DNA of 64,000 bases from Roseiarcus sp963835955 (GTDB lineage: Bacteria > Pseudomonadota > Alphaproteobacteria > Rhizobiales > Beijerinckiaceae): positions 738,161-802,160 of the forward strand of contig CAWIHZ010000005.1 of the NCBI GenBank assembly GCA_963835955.1. Direction: 5' to 3'. Made by a program: the position numbers and the translations under genes. This document shows positions 16,925 to 24,233 of the stretch, piece after piece (position 1 is the stretch's first letter; each line of letters starts with the position of its first letter). The notes below the pieces were generated by a model. That model made no database searches. It was not told where the DNA came from and saw nothing but the letters and a program-made list of their open reading frames with translations.

Positions 16925-17905
16925 GTGATATTCGCCCGATCCTCGCGCCTGATGACGGCGAGCCTTGCGTTACTTTTGGTCGCGCCTGCTGCGCGTGCGC
17001 AAGGGTTCGATTTTTTCCATCGCCAGTCTCCGCAATCGGCCCAGATGGCCCCGCCAGCCAATATTCCTGGCGCCGCCGGGAACGACGCGAACGAAGCGGC
17101 GACGGACGTCGTGCGCCTCAACCAGCTCGAAGATGAACTCAGGCAGGCCAACGGCCGGATCGAGGAGCTCGAGAATGCGCAGCATCGGTTGGAGGATCAG
17201 TTGCAGAAGTTTCGTCAGGACGTCGAATTCCGGTTCGGCGAGCGTTCCGGCGCAGCGTCGCCGGCGCCCGTCGGCGCCGCCAGTCCTCCCGCGACGGCGA
17301 CCGAGGCGCCCGCGCCCATGAGGCCCAAACGATCGGACGCATTCGATCCCAACGCCGAGCCGAACGCCCCGGGCGCGCCACGGCAACTCGGGACAACTCC
17401 GCCATCCGCGCCGCTCTTGCGCCCCGCGCCCGGCGCGCCGCTCGAGCTTGGGCGGGCGCGGCCGCCCGCGCCCCCGGCGCCGACCGGGCCGACGATCGTA
17501 GGCACCGGGGTGGCGATGCTCGACGCCCCGCGCGAGCAGTTCAACGCCGCGCTGCATGCGTTCCAGGCCGGCCAATACGCGCAGGCCGAACAGGAGTTCA
17601 AGGCGTTCATGGCCGCCAATCCCGAGCACCGGCTGACGCCCGACGCGCTGTTCTACGTCGGTGAAAGCTATTTTCAGCGTTCGCGTCCGCGCGAGGCGGC
17701 TGAACAATATCTTAAGGTCACGACCAACTATTCCAGGTCCGCGCGCGCGCCTGAGAGCATGGTGCGGCTCGGCCAGACGCTCGCCCAACTCGGCAATCCG
17801 GAACAGGCCTGCGCGACCTTTGGCGAATTCGGCAAGCGCTACCCGGCGGCCCCGGCGTCGGTGAAGAAGTTGGCCGAGCGCGAAATGGCCAAGGATCATT
17901 GTTGA
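16925..17905 (+). CDS. cpoB: Cell division coordinator CpoB (YbgF)
   Basis: A periplasmic Tol-Pal accessory protein of about 326 residues that links outer-membrane constriction to peptidoglycan synthesis. A signal peptide (LMTASLALLLVAPAARAQG) leads to an N-terminal coiled coil (VVRLNQLEDELRQANGRIEE and onward), then a long Pro/Ala-rich linker. The C-terminal TPR domain begins near REQFNAALHAFQAGQYAQAE and has the usual YFQRSRPREAAEQYLKV and ARAPESMVRLGQTLAQLGN helices. GTG at 16925 is chosen because GAGG lies 9 nt before it; TTG at 16907 is possible. Its end overlaps the tilS start. Position after pal is the conserved order. Confidence 0.92.
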   Translation: MIFARSSRLMTASLALLLVAPAARAQGFDFFHRQSPQSAQMAPPANIPGAAGNDANEAATDVVRLNQLEDELRQANGRIEELENAQHRLEDQLQKFRQDVEFRFGERSGAASPAPVGAASPPATATEAPAPMRPKRSDAFDPNAEPNAPGAPRQLGTTPPSAPLLRPAPGAPLELGRARPPAPPAPTGPTIVGTGVAMLDAPREQFNAALHAFQAGQYAQAEQEFKAFMAANPEHRLTPDALFYVGESYFQRSRPREAAEQYLKVTTNYSRSARAPESMVRLGQTLAQLGNPEQACATFGEFGKRYPAAPASVKKLAEREMAKDHC

Positions 17906-18912
17906 AGCCGGCGCGCGGCCGCGCCCTTTCGGCGGCTGACGTCGACGCGCTGCTGGCCCCGCTCGGGCGAGCGAAATCCCTGCTGATCGCCGTCTCCGGC
18001 GGCCCGGATTCCACCGCGCTGCTGCTGATGGCGGCGGAATGGGCGGCGCGGCGCGGAAAGGTCCGCATCGAGGCCGCGACCGTCGATCACGGCTTGAGGC
18101 CGGAGAGCGCCGCGGAAGCAAAGAGCGTCGCCGCGCTCTGCCGGCGGCTGGGCCTCGCCCATCGCACGCTGGTCTGGAAAGGCGCGAAGCCCGCGACCCG
18201 CGTGCAGGAGCGCGCGCGCGAGGCGCGCTACCGCCTGCTCATCGATCACGCGCGAGCGATCCGGGCCGACGCGCTGGTGACGGCCCATCATGCCGACGAT
18301 CAGGCGGAAACCGTGCTGTTTCGCCTGTTGCGCGGGTCGGGCGTCGCGGGCCTGCGCGGCATGGAAGCGATCAGCGCGCGCGACGGCGTCACCCTCGCCA
18401 GGCCCCTCATCGGGGTGAAGAAGAGCGACCTCGTCGCCTTCGCCGAGGCGCGCGGCGAGCCGTTTGTCGACGACCCGTCGAACCTCGATCCGCGCTACGC
18501 GCGCACCCGGCTGCGCGCGTTGATCGCGCGTCTCGCCGAGGAAGGGCTGGACGCCGAGGCGCTGGATCGGCTGGCCCGCCGCGCGGGCGAGACCGAGGAG
18601 GCGCTGGCGCGGCTGACGGCGCTCGTCGAAGCAAAGCTCGGCGCCGATGGCCCGATCGACGCGCGCGCCCTCTTTCAGGAGCCGATCGCGATCGTCCAGC
18701 GCGTTCTCGGATCGCGGATCGCCGCGGCCGCCGGCCGCGACCCGGGCCGGCTCGGGCTCGAAAAGATCGAGGCGCTCGCCGGCGCCCTGCGCGACGCGCT
18801 CAAGGAGCGCCGCGCGTTCGGCGCCAATCTCGGGGGAACGATCGTGAGGCTGACCGCCAAGGGCGGCTTGCAATTCGCGCCCGAGCCGGCGAGGAAGGGG
18901 ACCAGGCAGTAG
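17899..18912 (+). CDS. tilS: tRNA(Ile)-lysidine synthase TilS
   Basis: Adds lysine to C34 of the AUA-reading tRNA-Ile, an essential tRNA change. The PP-loop SGGPDS is at residues 33-38. The family block VTAHHADDQAETVLFRLLRGSG follows, then KKSDLVAFAEARGEPFVDDPSN. At 337 residues it is shorter than the E. coli enzyme (about 430) and seems to lack most of the C-terminal tRNA-binding domain. Short versions are known in alphaproteobacteria. It starts at a TTG that overlaps the end of cpoB. In most alphaproteobacteria ftsH comes next; here fucU does. Confidence 0.93.
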   Translation: MLKPARGRALSAADVDALLAPLGRAKSLLIAVSGGPDSTALLLMAAEWAARRGKVRIEAATVDHGLRPESAAEAKSVAALCRRLGLAHRTLVWKGAKPATRVQERAREARYRLLIDHARAIRADALVTAHHADDQAETVLFRLLRGSGVAGLRGMEAISARDGVTLARPLIGVKKSDLVAFAEARGEPFVDDPSNLDPRYARTRLRALIARLAEEGLDAEALDRLARRAGETEEALARLTALVEAKLGADGPIDARALFQEPIAIVQRVLGSRIAAAAGRDPGRLGLEKIEALAGALRDALKERRAFGANLGGTIVRLTAKGGLQFAPEPARKGTRQ

Positions 18913-19043
18913 GCGACAGCGGGGCAGGGGGCGTCGGCGCGCCACCCCCTATCGCCCATTGCCCACTGCCCAAGCCAAGAAAAAGCCGCTAACCTGTCGC
19001 CGATCGGCAAGGCCGCGCGGCGCCGACAAAGGGAGGCAAGCCA

Positions 19044-19493
19044 ATGCTCTGGGGGATCGATCCGCTGTTGGACGCGGACCTGCTCTACGCTTTGCGACGG
19101 ATGGGCCACGGCGACGAGATCGCCGTCGTCGACGCCAATTTTCCGGCCCACTCGACCGCGACCTCGACCGTCACCGGCGAGCCGATCCTGATGGCCGGCG
19201 TCTCGGCGGCGCGGGCGATCGAGGCCGTATTGTCGGTGATGCCGCTCGACGCCTTCGTGCCCGACCCGGCGCTGCGCATGGAAGTCTCCGGCGACCCGAA
19301 CGCGGTGCCGCCGGTGCAGCAGGAAGTGCAGCAAGTCCTCGACCGCGCCGCCGGCAAGCGGCTGCCGCTTCAGGGCGTCGAACGCTTCGCCTTCTACGAA
19401 CGCGCGAGCCAGGCCTTCGCCATTCTGGCGACCGGCGAGCGCCGCCACTACGGCTGCTTCATCTTCAAGAAGGGCGTCTTGCCGCCGGAGTGA
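19044..19493 (+). CDS. fucU: RbsD/FucU family sugar mutarotase
   Basis: A 149-residue protein that interconverts sugar anomers, most likely of L-fucose or a related sugar. The N-terminus MLWGIDPLLDADLLYALRRMG with GHGDEIAVVDANFPAHS is the FucU signature, with the His and Asp of the active site. VQQEVQQVLDRAAG and ERFAFYERASQAFAIL follow, with the Tyr/Glu-containing catalytic stretch. GERRHYGCFIFKKGV closes the protein. The length matches the family. No fucose catabolic genes are nearby, so its substrate here cannot be fixed. It is expressed from its own gap after tilS. Confidence 0.88.
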   Translation: MLWGIDPLLDADLLYALRRMGHGDEIAVVDANFPAHSTATSTVTGEPILMAGVSAARAIEAVLSVMPLDAFVPDPALRMEVSGDPNAVPPVQQEVQQVLDRAAGKRLPLQGVERFAFYERASQAFAILATGERRHYGCFIFKKGVLPPE

Positions 19494-19516
19494 AGAGGGC
19501 TTTCGCTGGCCGAATC

Positions 19517-19549
19517 CGTCATTGCGAGCGCCAGCGAAGCAATCCAGAG
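19517..19549. repeat. Dispersed palindrome, left arm beside the GIY-YIG gene (copy 2)
   Basis: CGTCATTGCGAGCG...AGCGAAGCAATCCAGAG repeats the left arms at 3117 and 22182, with a small internal deletion. It lies 11 nt ahead of the GIY-YIG start codon. The matching right arm is at 19871-19898, just after the gene. Confidence 0.75.
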
Positions 19550-19560
19550 CCGCCGCAAGA

Positions 19561-19851
19561 ATGAGAAGTCCTTGCGTCTACATGATGGCGAGCCGCCGCA
19601 ACGGCACGATCTACGTTGGCGTAACCGCCAGCCTCGAGCGGCGCGTTCACCAGCATCGCAACGGTTCGGGCTCGACGTTCGTCAAGCGGTACGGCTGCGA
19701 GACGCTGGTTTGGTACGAGCGACACGAACGAATGCTCGAGGCGATTGCCCGCGAGAAACAGATCAAGGGTGGCAGCCGGCGGGCCAAACTCGCGCTGATC
19801 GAATTGATGAACCCCGAGTGGAGCGACCTCTACGAAACGATCAACCAGTGA
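19561..19851 (+). CDS. GIY-YIG superfamily endonuclease (UPF0213/YhbQ-like)
   Basis: A 96-residue single-domain GIY-YIG nuclease. VYMMASRRNGTIYVGVTASLERRVHQH holds the GIY (here V-Y-M) and YIG (Y-V-G) elements and the catalytic Arg. The conserved Glu lies in ERMLEAIAREKQIKGG, where K-Q-I-K-G-G/S is typical of the YhbQ subgroup. N-P-E-W-S-D-L-Y ends the domain as in that subgroup. The ATG at 19561 is chosen because the domain begins right after it. The gene lies exactly between the two arms of a dispersed palindrome, which suggests it is carried by that element. The cutting target is not known. Confidence 0.88.
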   Translation: MRSPCVYMMASRRNGTIYVGVTASLERRVHQHRNGSGSTFVKRYGCETLVWYERHERMLEAIAREKQIKGGSRRAKLALIELMNPEWSDLYETINQ

Positions 19852-19870
19852 CTGCGGTGTGCCGCGGAAG

Positions 19871-19898
19871 GGCTGGATCGCTTCGCTTGCGCTCGCGA
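19871..19898. repeat. Dispersed palindrome, right arm after the GIY-YIG gene
   Basis: GGCTGGATCGCTTCGCTTGC followed by GCTCGCGA is the reverse-complement partner of the left arm at 19517 and matches 22241-22267 closely. The terminal ATGACG present in the other copies is missing, so the end is truncated or diverged. Confidence 0.65.
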
Positions 19899-20081
19899 GA
19901 ATCGCATCGCGTCGAGATTGAACTGCGTTTCCGCCCCGGCGGCGCCGTTCGCGGGCCTCGCCTCGAGCGCGGCGCGAAAGCCGCGACGGCCTGCTCGAGC
20001 TCGCCGTGCCGCTTCGCGCTCCCGATGCGGTCGCATGCTGCCGAGATTGTTCTGCGTCGCCGCGAACTGGAGCGGACGCGT

Positions 20082-22158
20082 TCACGCGTCAATCTCAGCG
20101 GCGGCGCGATAGGCCGTCGCCGCCTCCTCGAACCGGGACGTCCCGCGGTCGCGCTCCGCGAGAGCCGCGAGCGCGTTGCCGAGATTGAACTGCGTTCGGG
20201 CCCAGTCGAGCGGCGCCTGCGCGCGCGTCCTCGCCTCCAGCGCCGCGTGATAGGCGGCCACCGCCTCCTCCAGCCGGGCGGTTCCGGTTTCGCGCTTCCC
20301 CAGGTCCGTCAGCACGTTGCCGAGATTGTTCTGCACCGATGCGAACTGAAGCGGCGCCTGATCGCGCCCCATCGCCGCCGACGCCGCGCGAAAGGCCGCC
20401 GCCGCTTCCTCGAGCCGCGCAGTCTCGCTTTCCCGCTCTCCGAGCGTCTTGAGAGCGTTGCCAAGGGCGTTTTCGGCGATCGCCCATTGCAGCGAAACCC
20501 CTTCCCGCGAAAGCTCGTCGAGCGCCGCGCGATCGGCCGCGATCGCCTCCTTGAGCCGGGCGATTCCCTGCTCGCGCTCCCCCTCGCTTTCGAGGGCGAC
20601 GCCGAGCATGTTCTCGATCAACGCCCACTGATTGGGAATGCGCTCGCGCGTCAGCTCCTGAAGGGCCAGACGAAAGGCCGCGACCAACTCCTCGAACCGC
20701 GCTGTTCCGCTCTGCCGCTCGCCAAGTCTTTCGAGCGCTTCGCCGAGGTTGCCCTCAGTCAGCGCCCATTTGAGCGGGACCCGCTCGCGCGTCATTTCCT
20801 CCAGCGCGCTGCGAAAGGCCGCGGCCGCTTCCTCAAGCCTCGCGGTCCCGATCTCGCGCTCTCCGAGCTGCCGGAACACGCTGCCGAGGTTGTACTGGAT
20901 CATCGCCCAATCGAGAGGTCTCGTCCCGCGCGTCGTCACCTGAAGAGCGGAACGGAAGGCCGCCACCGCCTGCTCGAGCGCCACCGTCCCGCTTTGGCGC
21001 GAACCGATGACGGCGAGCGTGCCGCCGAGATTGTTCTGGGTTGTCGCCCACCCGAGCGGCGCGCGTTCGAATGTCCAGACTTCCGCCGCGGACCGGAAGG
21101 CAACCGCCGCCTCCTCCAGACGGGCCGTGCCGCCCTCCCGCTCGCCCAGCCTCTCCAACGCGGTGCCCAGATTGACCTGCGTCTGCGCCCAGTCGAGCGG
21201 CGCCGCTTCTCGCGTTCTCGTCTGAAGCGCCAGGCGGAAGGTCGCGACCGCCTGCTCGATCTGCGCCGTTCCGCTCTCCCGCTCCCCGAGCGTTGTGAGC
21301 GCAATGCCGAGATTGTTCTGGGCGGTCGCCCACCGGAGCGGAGCCCGCGCGCGCGGAAATTCCGCCAGGGCTTCTCCACAGACCTCGACGGCGCGCCGCA
21401 ACGACGCGTTATCGCCGCGCTCGTCGCCCTGCCGGTACAGGGCGTCGGCCTGGCGCAGCAGATACCCGCCGCGCTCGTCGGCATGTCCGGCTGGAACATA
21501 GCTCGGCCGCCTGGCCGAACAGGTCGGCGGCCTCCAGATAGCGGCGTTCGGTCAGCGCGACGTCGCCCTCGGTCGCGGTCGAACTGGCCGCGCCGAGCAT
21601 TTGCGCGTCGCCGGCAATTCGCGCCTGTTCCTGAATCTTGTAGGCCGCTTGAGCGGCGGCGATCTGCGCCTGGGTCGCCTGATGCAAAAGCTCGCGGGCG
21701 CGATCGAAATGGCCGGCGTCGATCTCGGGCTTCGCCTCATCGACCAGCCCGCGCGCGGTCGGGTTGTCAGCGTTGAGGGCGGCGGCCTTGGCGGCTTGCG
21801 CCTGAAGCCGCTTGTAGTCGCCCGCGACCTTGGTCAGCGCCTCGGCCAGCTTGTCGTCGGGAATGTTGGCGTCCTCGCCGACGATCTTCAACAGCGTCTT
21901 GGCGGCCCCCTCGGTCACCCCGAGCGTTTTGCTGATGTCCGTGATGCGGTCGATCAAGGGGCCGGTCGCGCCCTTGACCGCCGCTTCGGTCGCCTGCTTG
22001 AGCTGCTCGGGCGTCAGCCCGAAGTTGCAGGTTGTCGTATTGTTGCTCGCGTTGCCGGTGGCGGCGATGCTGCAAGGCCCCGCCTCGACCTTGGTGTCGC
22101 CGAGCGCAACCGCGGGTCGCGGACAACGAGCGACGAGCCAGCGGCGAAGCGCGAGCAC
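20082..22158 (-). pseudogene. Tetratricopeptide-repeat protein, one frameshift
   Basis: A long TPR protein of 691 codons if one base is ignored. The N-terminal half (from the GTG at 22158) has the Cys-flanked stretch CSIAATGNASNNTTTC, a helical LTPEQLKQATEAAVKGATGP region and a coiled DYKRLQAQAAKAAAL. The C-terminal half has about eleven repeats of the type ATAQNNLGIALTTLGERESG / ARLEEAVAAYRAALE. The frames join if one base (the T at 21499 on the plus strand) is removed, giving AEL-VPAGHADERG. No signal peptide remains, and a membrane module of the same family is now the separate ORF upstream. It is either a real pseudogene or carries an error at 21499. The partner and role are unknown. Confidence 0.75.
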
Positions 22159-22181
22159 GCGCTACTCAGTCCGGCCGGCGC

Positions 22182-22272
22182 CGTCATTGCGAGGAGCGAA
22201 GCGACGAAGCAATCCAGAGCCGCGGTCGGTTCCCTGCATCGGCTGGATCGCTTCGCTTCGCTCGCGATGACG
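22182..22272. repeat. Dispersed palindromic element, copy 3 (gene-less)
   Basis: Left arm CGTCATTGCGAGGAGCGAAG continuing to AAGCAATCCAGAG (22182-22219). Right arm CTGGATCGCTTCGCTTCGCT continuing to CGCGATGACG (22243-22272). The arms are near-perfect reverse complements. It sits between the membrane ORF and the TPR gene, which look like halves of one ancestral gene. Confidence 0.85.
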
Positions 22273-22323
22273 ACGAGGCCTCCGTCCGAGCGAGCCATGC
22301 TCGGGCCTTGGCGCGCGCCGTGG

Positions 22324-22644
22324 TCATGGCTTCTTGGCCGCGGCGGCGGGCGCAGGGCCGCAATTGACGGTGTTGCCGGACGCGGTTCCGTTGGCGGCGA
22401 TGCTGCAGTCGCCGCTCTTGACGCTGGTCCCGAACTGCATCCCGGCGAGGAGCCAGGCGACGATCCCGAGCGCGCCGATGGCGAAGGCGCCCAGCATGAC
22501 GAGGCGCAGCATCGGCTCCCGCCGGGCGCGAGGCAGCGACGAGGAGCGGTCGATCACGGCCCGCGCGATCAGCGCGACCATCCCGATCGCGACCCCGGCG
22601 ACGCCGGCGACTTTCCCCAACTCGGCAAGCGACGACAGCTCCAT
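22324..22644 (-). CDS. Small membrane protein, detached N-terminal module of the TPR protein
   Basis: A 106-residue protein starting at MELSSLAELGKVAG. It has two predicted membrane helices (VAGVAGVAIGMVALIARAVI and MLGAFAIGALGIVAWLLAGM). Outside them lies GDCSIAANGTASGNTVNCG, nearly the same as the Cys-flanked stretch that opens the downstream TPR gene. It ends in PAPAAAAKKP. Longer starts upstream are possible, but MELSS is the natural one. From memory this membrane module is usually fused to the TPR part. A palindromic repeat now lies between. It may still be made, as a short anchor protein. Confidence 0.6.
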   Translation of the reverse strand: MELSSLAELGKVAGVAGVAIGMVALIARAVIDRSSSLPRARREPMLRLVMLGAFAIGALGIVAWLLAGMQFGTSVKSGDCSIAANGTASGNTVNCGPAPAAAAKKP

Positions 22645-22919
22645 GGCCTTGCCCGACCTGCTCGCCCTGCTGCGCGCGGAAAGGTCTACAACCCTTCGGC
22701 TTGCGGCGAAAGGCAAGCGCTGCGTCAGTAGCACGCGGCGCCGACGCGGGCTGTGCGTTCGCGCACAGGAAGGAGCGGGCGGCGCCGCCGCGGATTGGGT
22801 CGCCCCTCAAGGCGCACTCGCGTGGCCAGGCTGCGGCGCCCCGCCTTGCCGCATTCGCCGGCGTCGTTGGCGACAATTTCTTTTCTGGTGGGCAGAACTG
22901 TGCTATCCTCGGATCTGTC
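22645..22919. other. Intergenic region
   Basis: About 275 nt with no gene I can support. Open frames across it lack domains and ribosome binding sites. It is followed by a 42-codon frame and repeat copy B. Confidence 0.4.
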
Positions 22920-23048
22920 ATGAGAAATCCAAATCCAAAGCCGTTTGGTCGGCCGCGAGGTTTTCGGTCCAGGCGTCTGCCGGCGGCGCTGTTCTTTCAC
23001 ATTTCACGTTCGTTTTTGTACGCAAAACCGCGGCGCAAAAATTTTTAA
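22920..23048 (+). CDS. Possible 42-residue basic peptide
   Basis: The frame starts MRNPNPKPFGRPRGFRSRRL and ends AKPRRKNF, directly against the conserved 46-nt block of repeat copy B. The arginine-rich GRPRG start resembles the opening of small DNA-binding proteins, but it is short and has no ribosome binding site. It may be the 5' remnant of a gene associated with the repeat, as the HTH gene is at copy A, or no gene at all. Confidence 0.25.
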   Translation: MRNPNPKPFGRPRGFRSRRLPAALFFHISRSFLYAKPRRKNF

Positions 23049-23190
23049 TTTGGATTCGCGCATAAGCCCTTGAAAAGTCCCAATTCGCGGAAGGAAAAAG
23101 TTTGGCTTCTGCTTCCCCTGATTTGGTCCTGTTTCCCCTGGCTTGGACTTTGATTCCCCAGATTTTGGATTTCCTTCCCCCGCTTGGGGC
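23048..23190. repeat. 46-nt conserved block plus 21-nt repeats, copy B
   Basis: 23048-23093 matches 3969-4014 at 38 of 46 positions. Four diverged units with the core TTCCCC(T/A)G.(C/T)TT.GG follow (about 23112-23190). On the minus strand they read KSGESKS, KPGETGP and similar heptapeptides, like the KPGEAGA of copy A. It lies just past the 3' end of pdxY. Confidence 0.7.
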
Positions 23191-23224
23191 CCCTTTCGCT
23201 GTAAATAACATATTGTAACAGTTT

Positions 23225-24079
23225 TTATACCGCCTCCGCCCGAAACAGCCTCGGCGGCCGAACCAGGGCGTCCTGCGCGGCGATCAGCGCCAGCTCGCGC
23301 GAGCCCGAGGCGAGCGTCGCGGCGACGACGCCATGGACGGCGGACGCCGCCAGAGCAAGCGCTTGCGCGGTCGCGCGGCTCTCCAGCCAATGGTGAAAGA
23401 ACAGCGCCGCGAACAGGTCGCCGGCGCCGTTGACCGCGATCGGCAGTTTGGGCGCGCGCAGCCGCCAGAGTCCGGTCTCGTCGCCCGCCAGCATGTCGAG
23501 CGCGCCGGCCGGCGTGTCGTCGAGCGCCAGCGATTTGGCGACCACGACCCGCGGCCCCCGCGCGCGCAGCGCCGCGATCGCCGCGCGGGCCTGGCCGAGG
23601 CCTCGCGCGTCCTCGCCCGTCAGCCACTCGAGTTCGAAGGCGTTCGGCGTCGCGACGGTCGCGACGGCAAGCGCGCGGTCGCGGAAGAACGCGCCGACGC
23701 CGGCCGCCACGTAAGACCCGCGCCCGACGTCGCCGATCACCGGATCGCAGGCGTAGGCCGCGGCCGGATTGGCGGCGCGGACGCTGGCGAGCGCGCGCAA
23801 CGCCGCTTCCCCGATCTCCGCCGCGCCGAGATAGCCGGTCAGCACGCCGACGCATCGAGAGAGCGCGCCAATCGCCTGCAGTCCGGCCACGCACTCGTCG
23901 ATCATCCCGGCGTCAAACGCCCGGCCGCGCCAGCCGGCGTAACCCGTATGGCTCGAAAACTGCACGCTCATCAGCGGCCAGACCTCGCGTCCCAGCCGCT
24001 GCAAGGCGAAGACGGCGGCCGAATTGCCGACATGGCCGTAAACGACATGCGACTGGATCGAGAGAATCGGCCCGAGCAT
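23225..24079 (-). CDS. pdxY: Pyridoxal kinase PdxY
   Basis: Phosphorylates pyridoxal (B6 salvage). The 284 residues begin MLGPILSIQSHVVYGHVGNS, the hallmark start of PdxY/PdxK with the substrate-binding Ser and His. FSSHTGY is the next substrate loop. YACDPVIGDVGRGSYV follows. The ribokinase-type ATP/anion-hole motif is AVNGAGDLFAALFFHHWL, with the catalytic Asp in GAGD (Asn-Gly-Ala-Gly-Asp here). The ATG at 24079 is chosen because the family begins there; the open frame continues upstream without support. Divergent from ade. Confidence 0.93.
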   Translation of the reverse strand: MLGPILSIQSHVVYGHVGNSAAVFALQRLGREVWPLMSVQFSSHTGYAGWRGRAFDAGMIDECVAGLQAIGALSRCVGVLTGYLGAAEIGEAALRALASVRAANPAAAYACDPVIGDVGRGSYVAAGVGAFFRDRALAVATVATPNAFELEWLTGEDARGLGQARAAIAALRARGPRVVVAKSLALDDTPAGALDMLAGDETGLWRLRAPKLPIAVNGAGDLFAALFFHHWLESRATAQALALAASAVHGVVAATLASGSRELALIAAQDALVRPPRLFRAEAV

Positions 24080-24233
24080 GGTGCAACGAACGACAATTCG
24101 CATCGAGTTCGTCAAAACGGGTTCCGTCGCCCGGATCGTCGGCCTGGAAGCGCGCTTTCGGCCCTTGAGCCCACTCTCCAAGCCTGAAACAATGCGCGGG
24201 ACCCTTCACCCCACGCCTGTCGAGGAGCGATCC

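Noticed and set aside
19572..21776. A 734-codon plus-strand frame over the TPR gene
   Set aside because: Mirror of a regular TPR array; its repeats merely reflect the repeats on the other strand.
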